DNA of 64,000 nt from Kiloniella laminariae (GCF_027214005.1 NZ_JAPWGY010000003.1:186001-250000); one strand, 5' to 3'. Shown: positions 1 through 8,791, counted from the first letter of the stretch. Program-made: numbers and translations. The notes: generated by a model not told the origin, from the sequence alone.

Positions 1-2
1 AA

Positions 3-92
3 CCTGCTCTTGCTGCTCTCTTTAGTTGGGGGCTTGAGCATGTGGAAAATTCCATCCCGCCAGACCAATCCCTTCTTAAACTGCAGGATTGA
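3..92 (+). CDS. possible C-terminal end of an upstream gene (partial)
   Basis: Frame 3 is open from the window edge to a TGA at 90-92. It reads as a short hydrophobic stretch followed by a polar tail, ending in LLKLQD, which could be the end of a membrane protein. Frame 1 is also open to a TAA at 100-102, so the choice rests only on the more protein-like composition of frame 3. The product cannot be identified. It would be convergent with the DUF2461 gene. Confidence 0.25.
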   Translation, partial: PALAALFSWGLEHVENSIPPDQSLLKLQD

Positions 93-98
93 TCCCCT

Positions 99-794
99 CT
101 AACAAGGTACATCAACAGCCTTGCAGAGAAAATGCATCATAGGCATGGCCGCTTTATAGGACTTCACAACATCCTGTAAAAATTCAGGTTTCTGCGCAGC
201 TTCTGGTGAAGCCCGATGCATCAGAAAAAAAGTTTTGCGTTTCAGATCATCAAGATGCGGACTAGCTGCCGTAAATCCCTTTGGCGGGCGTTGTAATCCA
301 TCACCCCCGACACCTCCAAACATTTTTTTCAGCGCCTTGTCCTCAATGACCTTGCTCCAGGCTTCAGGGCGATCAGTAATTGCCCGGCGGATTTTGTAGA
401 GAGCGTCACTGGGGGGCAACCAGATCCCAGCGCCATAGAAAACCTCATCTGTTGCCAGGTGAACATAAAACCCCGGTGCATGAACATCTCGTCCCAGACC
501 ATGACGAAAATGACAGGCCGCATGCTCCTTATAGGGACGTTTGTCTTTGGAAAAACGTACATCGCGATGAATCCGGAACATGGAACCACCATTGCGGCGC
601 GCATCCGCAACAAAATGCGGCGTTAGTTCTGCCAGAGGATCAACCATAGCCTGGATAAAATCGAGCAGAGGATCTTGCAACGTTTCCCGATAACGTTTTT
701 TATTGGCCTGAAACCAGTCGCGGGTGTTGTTTTCCTTCAATTCATCAAGAAAATCAAAACCGGCTTTGGGAAAACCGGAAAATCCCGAACTCAT
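99..794 (-). CDS. DUF2461 (TIGR02453) family protein
   Basis: This is a 231-residue protein of the DUF2461 family. The family hallmark is visible at residues 74-91, the conserved run with RIHRDVRFSKDK followed by RPYKEH, and the N-terminus has the usual pattern of aromatic residues (FDFLDELKENNTRDWF). The length is normal for the family. No biochemical function is established for the family, and no catalytic residues can be assigned. There is no signal peptide, so the protein is probably cytoplasmic. It is followed two bases upstream on the same strand by the GFA-family gene, so the two may be co-transcribed, with the GFA gene first. Confidence 0.85.
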   Translation of the reverse strand: MSSGFSGFPKAGFDFLDELKENNTRDWFQANKKRYRETLQDPLLDFIQAMVDPLAELTPHFVADARRNGGSMFRIHRDVRFSKDKRPYKEHAACHFRHGLGRDVHAPGFYVHLATDEVFYGAGIWLPPSDALYKIRRAITDRPEAWSKVIEDKALKKMFGGVGGDGLQRPPKGFTAASPHLDDLKRKTFFLMHRASPEAAQKPEFLQDVVKSYKAAMPMMHFLCKAVDVPC

Positions 795-796
795 AT

Positions 797-1219
797 CTAG
801 CTCCTTCTTGGCGGAAAAGCGTCAAACTTGGGAATGGTATCATCCATTGAATCCCAAGGCAGTGCATTTTTGACAAACATATCCGCTGTCGGTCTGTAAA
901 GCTCAGGACGATCCAATGTTGCCGCCCCGATCAGGACAAGCCCCGGGCCTATTTCGGGTTTGCCATAAAGGCGACTGTTACAGCTGGCGCAAAAAAAAGT
1001 GCGCATTTTTTTACCGCTGCCGCCTGTTGTCTCAAAACAGGTAACCTCCCCTGTCACAGAAAAACTGTTTTCAGGAACTCCCAGTAAAGAAATATAGGCA
1101 GCGCCACTCAGCTTCTGGCAGTTGCGGCAGTGGCAGTTAACCTTGAAGGCTGAATCAAGACAACTTGTCTTATATCTGACCTTGCCACAAAAACACCCGC
1201 CTTCCAGGACATCGATCAT
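797..1219 (-). CDS. GFA family protein (glutathione-dependent formaldehyde-activating enzyme-like)
   Basis: A 140-residue zinc-binding protein of the GFA/CENP-V fold. The cysteine pattern is complete: CxC at 9/11, CxCxxC at 29/31/34 and CxxC at 77/80. Founding members were linked to S-hydroxymethylglutathione formation, but most family members have no proven substrate, so the function here is open. I chose the ATG at 1219, because a strong Shine-Dalgarno (GAGGAGG) lies just upstream. A longer frame to 1312 exists but adds 31 residues with no family resemblance. The gene lies just upstream of the DUF2461 gene on the same strand. Confidence 0.85.
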   Translation of the reverse strand: MIDVLEGGCFCGKVRYKTSCLDSAFKVNCHCRNCQKLSGAAYISLLGVPENSFSVTGEVTCFETTGGSGKKMRTFFCASCNSRLYGKPEIGPGLVLIGAATLDRPELYRPTADMFVKNALPWDSMDDTIPKFDAFPPRRS

Positions 1220-1471
1220 ATTTTCCTCCTCAGACCTGACCTGTTTTTTTACAATTACATAACTTGCAAAACAAAAGTGACTTGAATATGTCAAATCAGA
1301 ATAAGAATTCAACCCGAAGATCTTGTTGGATCAATCTTTAATAGCCCCATTCCGCAAGAACCCTGAACAGACAAATGCCACAGCTTTGCGATGAGAGAAG
1401 CATTTTTGCCTCATCTGCCTCGACACTATGACAGATCAGTCAAATTATTGCCTTTATTCAGTCACTTACCC

Positions 1472-1488
1472 TTTTTGTGACACAAAAA
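1472..1488. repeat. inverted repeat TTTTTGTG-A-CACAAAAA
   Basis: Perfect 8-base arms around a single base, about 110 bases upstream of the DUF1344 gene. It could be an operator or part of a promoter. No regulator can be assigned from the sequence. Confidence 0.4.
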
Positions 1489-1597
1489 TGTACAAAGAGG
1501 ATGCCCAAGTTTGACCAGATCTTGTCCCTTCACTTTGCCCCGTGCCCCACCCTATGTTTTGAGGACAGCAACAACAGAACAATAAAGGAACTATACA

Positions 1598-1852
1598 ATG
1601 AATAAATTGCTTCTTGCTTCTTGTGCTCTGGGTCTTCTTGGCGTGGCTTCCCTTGCTAATGCTGCTGAGGTCGCTGGTCGGGTCATGACAACCGACCCGG
1701 CCTCCAACACAATTGTAATGGAAGATGGAACAGTGCTGCAGCTGCCAGAAAACCAGACGGTAGAAGGCCTTGCGCCCGGGACAGAGATCATTGTGACCTT
1801 TGATGAGCAAGATGGAAAAAACATGGTCACCGATATCAAACCTGCTTCATAA
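1598..1852 (+). CDS. DUF1344 family secreted small protein
   Basis: An 84-residue protein with a clear Sec signal peptide: Lys3, a hydrophobic core at about residues 4-19, and an A-N-A cleavage site after residue 22. The mature part of about 62 residues resembles the DUF1344 family, with an MEDGTVLQLP strand pair and an EIIVTFDEQDGKN segment that suggest a small beta-barrel. It is presumably periplasmic; the family function is unknown. The start is supported by an AAAGGA ribosome-binding site 8 bases upstream. A perfect palindrome just after the gene acts as a terminator shared with the convergent DUF2062 gene. Confidence 0.8.
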   Translation: MNKLLLASCALGLLGVASLANAAEVAGRVMTTDPASNTIVMEDGTVLQLPENQTVEGLAPGTEIIVTFDEQDGKNMVTDIKPAS

Positions 1853-1881
1853 CAACAGGTTTATCATTAACGGTACTTATA

Positions 1882-1909
1882 ACAGGGGCGTGTATATACA
1901 CGCCCCTGT
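1882..1909. terminator. bidirectional terminator hairpin between DUF1344 and DUF2062 genes
   Basis: A perfect 28-base palindrome with arms ACAGGGGCGTGTAT and its complement. It sits between two convergent stop codons, as expected for a terminator serving both strands. Confidence 0.7.
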
Positions 1910-1919
1910 CTGTTCATTT

Positions 1920-2531
1920 TCAGGAAGGTATATCGTCGATGGCATTAAGTCCTGCCAGACGTTTTTTCCGGGCTTCAGCATAGCGTGTTGCCAGTTTGAA
2001 AGACACCCAATAGCCGACAAGCCCCAAACCGATGCTATAGGGAAGAAAGCCAACCAGAATTGAGGTCCCTGCTTTTTCAAGCATAAACCGGAAAACCTCG
2101 ACTACTGTACCCCACAAACCGGACTCAAAGGTAAGATGCTGACCAATGGTTCTGGAGAAACTTTCAAAGTCCTGTTCCGGGTCGAAATCGAGCAGCAACA
2201 GCCTTCCTGTGACATAATAGAGATAGTACAGAGGAAGCATGGTCAAGGGATTGGAGAGCCAGGACCAGGCCATGGCGATAATCAGGCTGAATTGCCAGCG
2301 CAATACATAACGGCAAACCCACCAGACAACAAAAACCATATAGAGTTGAACGCCGACTGTTGGCGTCATGCCCAGTGCCAGTCCCATCATGACACCACGG
2401 GCAACAGTCTCCGGCTGGTCGACAGACCTGAGTACGGGTATCACCAGGCGAAAATAAAGTAACCGAAGCATTCCTGCGCTCGGTTCTTTCTTATTGCGGG
2501 CGTGCATCTTGTTCTTGAACCAGGACTTCAT
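1920..2531 (-). CDS. DUF2062 domain membrane protein
   Basis: A 203-residue integral membrane protein of the DUF2062 family. After a basic N-terminus, the typical DUF2062 block follows, with SVDQPETVARGVMMGLALG, MTPTVGVQ and a W/L-rich segment ending in SNPLTMLPLYYLYY. Three or four membrane segments are predicted by eye (about 45-65, 70-95, 100-120 and 155-180). The family is widespread in alphaproteobacteria, is of unknown function, and is sometimes fused to glycosyltransferases or placed near lipid genes. Here the divergent neighbour is a CDP-alcohol phosphatidyltransferase, which fits a loose link to membrane lipid biogenesis, but that is only context. Confidence 0.85.
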   Translation of the reverse strand: MKSWFKNKMHARNKKEPSAGMLRLLYFRLVIPVLRSVDQPETVARGVMMGLALGMTPTVGVQLYMVFVVWWVCRYVLRWQFSLIIAMAWSWLSNPLTMLPLYYLYYVTGRLLLLDFDPEQDFESFSRTIGQHLTFESGLWGTVVEVFRFMLEKAGTSILVGFLPYSIGLGLVGYWVSFKLATRYAEARKKRLAGLNAIDDIPS

Positions 2532-2667
2532 CTATTCTTCTGTTAACGCCCTCTATAAATATATTCGAATTTCGCAAATAGGAATTGATCATCCTTGTGA
2601 CAACATACCGTGACTGTTATAAACCAAAATTATCGTTAGTCCACGGACAAAAATCCACTTTTCCGGG

Positions 2668-2704
2668 CTGTGACAGACCATCACAGTTCCTTGTGATCAT
2701 CACA
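2668..2704. promoter_or_regulatory. two tandem CRP/FNR-like inverted repeats
   Basis: The region upstream of the phosphatidyltransferase holds CTGTGA-N7-TCACAG (2668-2686) and TGTGA-N3-TCACA (2692-2704). Both use the TGTGA/TCACA half-sites typical of CRP/FNR-family regulators, but the spacers (7 and 3) differ from the standard 6 and 4. The second repeat lies 19 bases before the start codon. Confidence 0.35.
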
Positions 2705-2723
2705 TGCAAAGGGTAACGAAAGC

Positions 2724-3281
2724 ATGAATCTACCCAACTGGCTCAGTGTTTTCAGAAGCGGCGCAGGCTTCATTGTCATTTACCTGCTCACCCAGGGTAC
2801 ACAACCCCTTCTGATCACAGCCATCGTGGTGATGATGATTGCCGAAATATCAGACATGGCAGACGGTCACATTGCCCGTCGCTATGGCCAGGTCACCAAG
2901 CTCGGGATGATTATTGATCCCATGAGTGACAGCCTCTACCGCGCCATGGTGTTTATCGGATTTCTTGGAATTGGCTGGATACCCGTGTGGTTTGTAGCAA
3001 TTATTATCACGCGGGATATCGTGGTTTCCTACCTGCGGATTTTCGCCCAGCAACAGGGCTTTACCATGGCTGCCCGCTCCAGCGGAAAAATCAAGGCCAT
3101 CGTCCAGGCATGTGCCCAGGTTTGGACAGTCGGTCTCTACGCCCTTAACGGGTTTTTCAGCCAGTACATGGATATCCCCCAGGTTTCTTTCTGGCTGTTG
3201 GCAATTGCCACAGCTGTCACGGCCTGGTCGGGTTTCGACTATGCACTGGGCTATGTGAAATCCCTGCGCAAACCCGCTTGA
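2724..3281 (+). CDS. CDP-alcohol phosphatidyltransferase (PgsA-like)
   Basis: A 185-residue integral membrane enzyme of the CDP-alcohol phosphatidyltransferase family, which transfers a phosphatidyl group from CDP-diacylglycerol to an alcohol. The complete signature D-x2-DG-x2-AR-x8-G-x3-D-x3-D is present: D44, D47-G48, A51-R52, G61, D65 and D69, which bind the metal and CDP moiety. About five to six membrane helices follow. The size and the NLPNWLSVFR start resemble phosphatidylglycerophosphate synthase (PgsA), but the head-group acceptor cannot be proven from sequence. It stands alone on the plus strand, between the divergent DUF2062 gene and a convergent LysR gene. Confidence 0.85.
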   Translation: MNLPNWLSVFRSGAGFIVIYLLTQGTQPLLITAIVVMMIAEISDMADGHIARRYGQVTKLGMIIDPMSDSLYRAMVFIGFLGIGWIPVWFVAIIITRDIVVSYLRIFAQQQGFTMAARSSGKIKAIVQACAQVWTVGLYALNGFFSQYMDIPQVSFWLLAIATAVTAWSGFDYALGYVKSLRKPA

Positions 3282-3314
3282 TTTATTGCCAAGAGCCACG
3301 GGCAAGCGTTTGAT

Positions 3315-4280
3315 TTAAACAACTTTCTCGCCAACACGCATCTTTTCTATAACCCAGGGTGCAAAACGGGAAATTTCAGGTAGACAGCGTTGTTCCAGAA
3401 TTTCGCAGGACTTCTTGCTGATCATTTTTTGCAGTGATTCCAGTTCATGGCGACGGGTTGCCAGCATCAGGCTACGCGAAAACGCTGGCCCAGGCAGGGG
3501 TTCACAACGGATTGATGGCAAATGTGTCTTTGCCTGCAGGAGACAAAGCGGGGTGGTAATCGCCCAGCCGATCCCGACAGCAACCATCGCAAGCGTTGCA
3601 TCGGCAGTATCGAACTCAAACCGACGCCGTGCCTCAATCCCGAGCCGTCGCAGATGAGTCTCTATGTTAATCCCGGTCAGGGAACGAGAGCTATACCGTA
3701 CCAGGGGAATATCTTCCGACAGCTCCTTCAGGCTTTCTATTTTTTTTGTGTATCCCACAGGCAGGGCGAGAACAAAGGGTTCCCGCAGCAAACGATGCGA
3801 AATAATTCTCTCTTCCGTTTCCACACTGCCTTCCGTGATCACAACATCCACCTCCCGGGTAAACAGCCGCTTCACATGCAGCTTGGTCAAACCAGACCAG
3901 ACTGACCACTCCAGCGCCTCATCCATCAATTCCTTAACCAGATGCGGCCCGACTGTAATCCCGAAGGAATCGACCATTCCTACATTCAATCTCGGCAGAG
4001 ATCTCTGTTGGTGGGCCCGCACCATAAAGGAGGTTTCCCGCGCCGTATCAAGCAGGGATTTGGCCCGATCAAACAGGGTACGCCCTGCAGGCGTCAAGGC
4101 TGGCGGACGTACAGCACGGTCCATCAGCTTGACATTCATTTTCTTCTCAAGTCCACCAACAGCCTGGGAAACAGCTGATTGCGTAATTCCCTTCTGCTGC
4201 GATGCGGCTGTCATTCCCCCTGCTTCGACAACTGTCACAAAAATGTCCAACGCACGCAGATCAAGATCGAGATGAGACAC
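3315..4280 (-). CDS. LysR family transcriptional regulator
   Basis: A 321-residue LysR-type regulator. The N-terminal winged helix covers about residues 7-66, with LRALDIFVTVVEAGGMTAAS and the recognition region ITQSAVSQAVGGLEKK. The rest is the periplasmic-binding-like effector domain. The start is a GTG at 4280, with AAGG 9 bases upstream; no ATG lies nearby. It is divergent from the pyridoxamine-phosphate-oxidase-like gene across a 319-base gap, the arrangement LysR regulators often have with a target gene. The effector is unknown. Confidence 0.9.
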   Translation of the reverse strand: MSHLDLDLRALDIFVTVVEAGGMTAASQQKGITQSAVSQAVGGLEKKMNVKLMDRAVRPPALTPAGRTLFDRAKSLLDTARETSFMVRAHQQRSLPRLNVGMVDSFGITVGPHLVKELMDEALEWSVWSGLTKLHVKRLFTREVDVVITEGSVETEERIISHRLLREPFVLALPVGYTKKIESLKELSEDIPLVRYSSRSLTGINIETHLRRLGIEARRRFEFDTADATLAMVAVGIGWAITTPLCLLQAKTHLPSIRCEPLPGPAFSRSLMLATRRHELESLQKMISKKSCEILEQRCLPEISRFAPWVIEKMRVGEKVV

Positions 4281-4599
4281 AAAAAACTACCTTAAAAAGA
4301 GATAACTGCCCGAAACCGTTTATTTTTTGGCCACAGAGCCTTTCAGGAACCCGATAAAAGCAGGCCAACCTGATCGCCTATCCAACAATTAGCAACATTA
4401 GTATTACTTATAGTCTCATCAAAGCAAAAAGATCACACAAAGAGTGAGGGGAAGCAGCCTATAGGTCGCAACCCTTGCCTGAACGACTGCTATACGCGGA
4501 TTTTTGACTGCAATATTGAAAACCCATTATCAATGAATATCTGTTGATTTTTTGTTCACTAAATGTTCCCATTAATGCTCATTTTTCAGAGGATGCATC
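4281..4599. other. divergent intergenic region, LysR gene / PNPOx-like gene
   Basis: 319 bases, AT-rich, with no credible coding sequence. It must hold the promoters for both divergent genes. I see no unambiguous LysR box or terminator. Confidence 0.5.
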
Positions 4600-5157
4600 A
4601 TGGCGACAACAACTAAATTGCTGGAAGCACACTGTTCCTTTATCGAACAACAGCCGCTTTTTTTTGTGGCAACTGCTGGTCACAAGGGTCGGGTCAACCT
4701 CTCTCCCAAAGGTGTGGACAGCCTGCGTATTATTGATGAAAAAACAATCATGTGGCTTAACCTTAGTGGAAGTGGCAACGAAACTGCAGCTCACTTGCGT
4801 GAGTTAAATCGTATGACATTGATGTTCTGTGCCTTTGAAGGATCTGCTCTGATACTCCGGGTTTATGGTCAGGCAAAAGTTCTCCATCCCAGAGATTCCG
4901 GATGGAAGACATCTCTCGCCGCGTTTCCCGCTCTTGCCGGAAGCCGTCAGATTTTCATCATGACTATCGATCTTGTCCAGACCTCTTGCGGCACAGGTGT
5001 TCCTGTTATGCAGTTTGTCGAAAACCGGGCAGAGAAAGAACTTATCCCCTACTACGAAGAGATGGGACCAGAAGGTGTTGAAAAATACTGGAAGAGAAAA
5101 AACACCCGAAGCATTGATGGCCAGCCAACCGGAATATTCAATGATTCCGGGGTATGA
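4600..5157 (+). CDS. pyridoxamine 5'-phosphate oxidase family (FMN-binding split-barrel) protein
   Basis: A 185-residue protein with the split-barrel flavin-binding fold of the PNPOx superfamily. The typical elements are ATAGHKGRVNLSPKGVDSLRIIDEKTIMWLNLSGSGN, an early strand with NLSPKG and a later G-N-E-T dimer-interface region, then MTLMFCAFEG and ILRVYGQAKVL. Proteins of this branch may bind FMN, F420 or heme, and their substrates are mostly unknown; it is not a canonical PdxH. The ATG follows an AGAGG-like site (TCAGAGGATGCATC). It is convergent with the HAD phosphatase gene. Confidence 0.8.
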   Translation: MATTTKLLEAHCSFIEQQPLFFVATAGHKGRVNLSPKGVDSLRIIDEKTIMWLNLSGSGNETAAHLRELNRMTLMFCAFEGSALILRVYGQAKVLHPRDSGWKTSLAAFPALAGSRQIFIMTIDLVQTSCGTGVPVMQFVENRAEKELIPYYEEMGPEGVEKYWKRKNTRSIDGQPTGIFNDSGV

Positions 5158-5186
5158 CCTTAGAGTTCATCACCATTGCAGGTCCG

Positions 5187-5975
5187 TCATCCGATCAGGA
5201 GATTTGCCAGTTCAACGAAGCCCTGTCCGCTCCGGCTATCCGTGATCCAGGTTGGCTCATTGGGTATACGCCCAACAAAATCAGCAACATTCGCCACACC
5301 GACCGAATGGGGAAAACGGGCAAACATCGGAGCATCATTCGGGGAATCTCCAGCAAAAACCACCTGATCCAGAACATCTTCCAGCTCAAGATTATAAACT
5401 TCCCGGAACAGCACCTCTGTCATAGTCAGTTTGTCGTAATCACCAAACCAGCCGTTTACATGAATTGAACTGATCTTTGCCTTGGCTCCCGCCTCGTTAA
5501 AAAGGTCAACTATCCGGTCAATCTGCTCTTGTGGCAAAGCCTCAACATCCTCGCAAAAATCAACAGCGAGATCAGCGATTCTGTAATCCTGATCCGAAGC
5601 AATTCCACTCCCCGGCACTGCGAGAGGGATGGATTGCCGTAGCTGCTCGATCTTCATTCGATCAAGTTTGCGCTCAGTCTCATCCTTCCAGAAACGGCAG
5701 ATCATTTTACGATTGCCGTGATCATACCGAAAATAGAATGCTCCGTTTTCCCCTACAACAGCATCAACAGGCCACATCCGAGCAATATGATCACACCAGC
5801 CAGCAGGACGCCCGGTAATCGGGATCACATGGAACCCGGCCTTCTGCAGGCGATCCAGCGCCAGATAGCTTTCGCCTGTCAATCGGCCTTCGCTGGTGAC
5901 GGTGTCGTCAATGTCCGTCAATACAAAGCGGATATTACGACAGACAGACTTGGGAAATTCGTTCAGGGGCTTCAT
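5187..5975 (-). CDS. HAD-IIB family phosphatase
   Basis: A 262-residue HAD-superfamily hydrolase. Motif I is the D21-x-D23-D24-T25 sequence (LTDIDDTVT), a TGRPAG segment follows about 35 residues later, and motif IV is GDSPND at about 209-214. The large cap between motifs places it with the Cof/sucrose-phosphate or mannosyl-3-phosphoglycerate phosphatase type (IIB). The substrate is probably a phosphosugar but is not determinable. I use the ATG at 5975; a GTG four codons upstream (5987) is an alternative. The gene stands alone, convergent with the PNPOx-like gene. Confidence 0.85.
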   Translation of the reverse strand: MKPLNEFPKSVCRNIRFVLTDIDDTVTSEGRLTGESYLALDRLQKAGFHVIPITGRPAGWCDHIARMWPVDAVVGENGAFYFRYDHGNRKMICRFWKDETERKLDRMKIEQLRQSIPLAVPGSGIASDQDYRIADLAVDFCEDVEALPQEQIDRIVDLFNEAGAKAKISSIHVNGWFGDYDKLTMTEVLFREVYNLELEDVLDQVVFAGDSPNDAPMFARFPHSVGVANVADFVGRIPNEPTWITDSRSGQGFVELANLLIG

Positions 5976-6117
5976 CGCGCATTCCACTTTACTAGACAGA
6001 GTGGTGAGGAAGAAACTGTACCAGTGAATCTCCCCGCCAGGACTTACTCTACCTAACGTTTACCCAGATAAAAGAAAAGGTTTTCCAAAACCGTAAAAGG
6101 CCATCCAGTTCCGCCTT

Positions 6118-7656
6118 TTATGTCACCGCCTTCATAAAAACACCTGCCAGCTTTTGGCACCCCTGTTTGATTTCTTCCCGAGTACAGGCGCCGTATCCCA
6201 TCATCAGCCCTTGGTGAATATTTTCGGGCGACGCGTAGAACAAAGACAAGGGAGACAGTGAGATTTCCTCTTGATCAGCTCGTCTGACGATTTCACGATC
6301 TGTCGTTTTTTTCATAACCTTATCTGTCAGGAATGCAGTCAAATGTAATCCGGTTTCATCGGGTTCGACCTCCAGATATTCCGGTAAAAAGCGTCTGATA
6401 TTCTCGAGCATACAGATTTGCCGTTCGGCATAGAGGCGGCGCATACGGCGAATGTGCGCCGAAAAATGGCCTTCAGCCATAAAGTCTGCAAGGGCAGGCT
6501 GTGCCAGCAGGGACGAACGGTCATCCAGCAAGGCCCTGGCCGCGGCCACTGAATCAACCAGATCCTCGGGCACAACCACATACCCCAGGCGCAACACATG
6601 GAACAGGACCTTGGAAAAGGAACCAAGATAAACCACTCGCCCCGCCTGCCCGCTCCTTTGCAACCGCTCAGCTTCTAATCCCTGCAGAGAAGATAAGGGA
6701 TTCCCTGAAAACCGGAATTCACTGTCATAGTCATCTTCCAGCACCCAGGAATCATTCTCTATCGCCCAATCAAGCAGTTCCAGTCGACGGCGTAAAGACA
6801 TCACAACCCCGAGGGGGTATTGGTGTGAAGGCGAGACAACAGCCATACGGGCTGAAGGCGCCAGTCGCCGGCCTGCCTCGACTGAAAGCCCCTCTGCGTC
6901 TACAGGCACCGGGACTGTTGTAATTCCAGCGGAATGAAGAGGCCCCCGTAGCCCCGGATAACCTGGCTCTTCAAACCAGACCTGATCACCGGAATCAAGC
7001 AGAACCCTGGCCATGAGGTCGACCGCCTGCTGGGACCCCGATGTAATCATAACCTGTCGCCAGTCACATTGCAGTCCCCTTGCGGCTCTGAGGTGATCAG
7101 CAATTGTCTTGCGCAAGGGTGCATAACCACAGGGATCAGGGTTGCGCAGAACTTCATCTTTGGGATAACGCCAGGTTCGCGCCAGAGACCGGGCCCAAAG
7201 TGGAAAGGGAAATGAATCAAGATCAGTCATGCCCGGTGCAAAAACCCTGTGACTCCGATGAACCCTTTTCTCCATGGCGGCAAGCTCCAGCCCGCGCTTG
7301 GATAACCCTCGACCTGATCTGACTCCTCCCGTCTGCCCCTTTTCCCCTAACGCCTGTGCAATAGTCCCAAGATCTTCAGGCAACACCCCGGAAATAAAGG
7401 TTCCTGATCCCGTTTGTCCTTCCAGATACCCTTCAGCAAACAGCAGGTCAAAGGCGCCCAAAACCGTATTTCGAGAACAGGAGAGTTCTTTTGCCAGAAA
7501 GCGGGTAGACGGCAAACGCTCTCCTGGAAGAAGGCGTCCCTTGAGTACGAGATCCCTGATCTGGACATAGAGTTGCCGTTGAAGAGGCATTTCGTCCTCT
7601 TTTAGCAGACTGATTTCCAATAACGGTGTGTTGGATGATCGCGCAGAGGTGGACAA
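6118..7656 (-). CDS. MocR-type regulator: GntR DNA-binding domain fused to aminotransferase fold
   Basis: A fusion of an N-terminal GntR winged helix (LYVQIRDLVLKGRLLPGERLPSTR, then LSCSRNTVLGAFDLLFAEGYL) with a fold-type I aminotransferase domain. The PLP region has the expected YLGSFSKVLF motif, whose Lys would hold the cofactor. MocR/PdxR proteins usually act as PLP- or amine-sensing regulators of a neighbouring gene. Start choice: the frame is open up to a TTG at 7734, but a TTG at 7656 with AGGAG 11 bases upstream gives about 512 residues, close to family length; the start is uncertain. It is divergent from an EamA permease, its most likely target. The intergenic region holds repeated CAATTTTT elements. 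Confidence 0.85.
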   Translation of the reverse strand: MSTSARSSNTPLLEISLLKEDEMPLQRQLYVQIRDLVLKGRLLPGERLPSTRFLAKELSCSRNTVLGAFDLLFAEGYLEGQTGSGTFISGVLPEDLGTIAQALGEKGQTGGVRSGRGLSKRGLELAAMEKRVHRSHRVFAPGMTDLDSFPFPLWARSLARTWRYPKDEVLRNPDPCGYAPLRKTIADHLRAARGLQCDWRQVMITSGSQQAVDLMARVLLDSGDQVWFEEPGYPGLRGPLHSAGITTVPVPVDAEGLSVEAGRRLAPSARMAVVSPSHQYPLGVVMSLRRRLELLDWAIENDSWVLEDDYDSEFRFSGNPLSSLQGLEAERLQRSGQAGRVVYLGSFSKVLFHVLRLGYVVVPEDLVDSVAAARALLDDRSSLLAQPALADFMAEGHFSAHIRRMRRLYAERQICMLENIRRFLPEYLEVEPDETGLHLTAFLTDKVMKKTTDREIVRRADQEEISLSPLSLFYASPENIHQGLMMGYGACTREEIKQGCQKLAGVFMKAVT

Positions 7657-7704
7657 AATCAGGTTGGCTCCTGTGTTCTGAAAAATACAATGAACTGTTG
7701 GTAC

Positions 7705-7790
7705 CAATTTTTCATGAACCTGTCTTTGCCGCAACGGAGAAAAGCTTTCTAATACTCCTTGTCAAAAATTGAACCCGAACAATTTTTCAT
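7705..7790. promoter_or_regulatory. repeated CAATTTTT elements between the MocR and EamA genes
   Basis: CAATTTTTCAT occurs twice as a direct repeat (7705-7715 and 7780-7790). A third, inverted copy AAAAATTG lies at 7764-7771, forming AAAAATTG-N8-CAATTTTT with the right-hand copy. The position in the divergent promoter region fits operator sites for the MocR regulator. This is inference. Confidence 0.4.
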
Positions 7791-7870
7791 TCCAAATATC
7801 GTTACTGCAAATTTCCTTGGCGACTGTTATGCAAGAAGGGACCTATCCAGTTTATCCAGCAGGCAAATAA

Positions 7871-8791
7871 ATGTCCCAGCAAACCAACGGATCTTCCAGT
7901 CTTCTCGCCAGCCTCGCTCCTGGCAGCTTTGTCATTCTCTGGAGTTCAGGTTTCGTTTTTGCAAAAATGGCCTTGCCCTACGCCGAAACCATGACATTGC
8001 TGGCGACCCGTTTCCTCATCGCCATGGCTCTTATGCTGGTCATTTCCCTTATCTGGAAAGCCCGCTGGCCAAAAAGCATGACCCAGGCTTTACACATCGC
8101 TATCGCTGGTATTCTGCTTCACGCGACTTACCTTGGGGGAGTTTTCGCAGCAATTGAACGGGGACTGGAAGCAGGTGTTGCTGCCCTGATCGTAGGGATT
8201 CAGCCCCTGCTGGTCGCTTTTGTTGCAGGTATTTTTCTCAAGGAAAAGATAACAGCCAAACAATGGACAGGGCTCGTCCTAGGTGTCAGCGGTGTGATCC
8301 TTGTTGTCTGGTCCAAACTCGAAGACGGCCTGGGGACTGAACTCGGTGTCGCCATCGCCGTTATTGCCCTGATCGGTATTTCCATCGGGACGGTTTATCA
8401 AAAACGCTTCTGTGGTGAAATGGACCTGCGCACAGGTGCCGTCATTCAATATACAGCAGCAGCAATCCCGACGGGAATTTTAGCCTATTTCACGGAAACC
8501 ATGATCATCAACTGGACTGGAGAAATGATTTTTGCCATGGCATGGCTGGTCATTGTCTTGTCTGTCGGGGCGATCAGCTTGTTGTATCTTCTGATCCGCA
8601 AGGGTGCCGCCTCTAAAGTCTCAAGCCTGTTCTTTCTTGTGCCCCCTACGGCATCCCTGATGGCCTGGATACTTTATGACGAGGTTTTTCAATCCGCAGC
8701 CCTCATCGGTATGATCATGACGGTGCTGGGTGTTGCTCTCGTTAACCTGAAACCGATCAAGCGGTTTGGGCTACGTAGTCGGCCTGGTTAA
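7871..8791 (+). CDS. EamA/DMT family permease
   Basis: A 306-residue inner-membrane transporter of the drug/metabolite transporter superfamily. Two EamA repeats of five helices each are visible, with family features such as FVILWSSGFVFAKMALPYAETMTLLATRF at the start and GVSGVILVVWSK in the first half. Members export amino acids, metabolites or drugs; the substrate here is unknown. The divergent MocR regulator suggests control by an amine or PLP-related signal. The 3' end is convergent with the chorismate mutase gene, 22 bases away. Confidence 0.85.
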   Translation: MSQQTNGSSSLLASLAPGSFVILWSSGFVFAKMALPYAETMTLLATRFLIAMALMLVISLIWKARWPKSMTQALHIAIAGILLHATYLGGVFAAIERGLEAGVAALIVGIQPLLVAFVAGIFLKEKITAKQWTGLVLGVSGVILVVWSKLEDGLGTELGVAIAVIALIGISIGTVYQKRFCGEMDLRTGAVIQYTAAAIPTGILAYFTETMIINWTGEMIFAMAWLVIVLSVGAISLLYLLIRKGAASKVSSLFFLVPPTASLMAWILYDEVFQSAALIGMIMTVLGVALVNLKPIKRFGLRSRPG

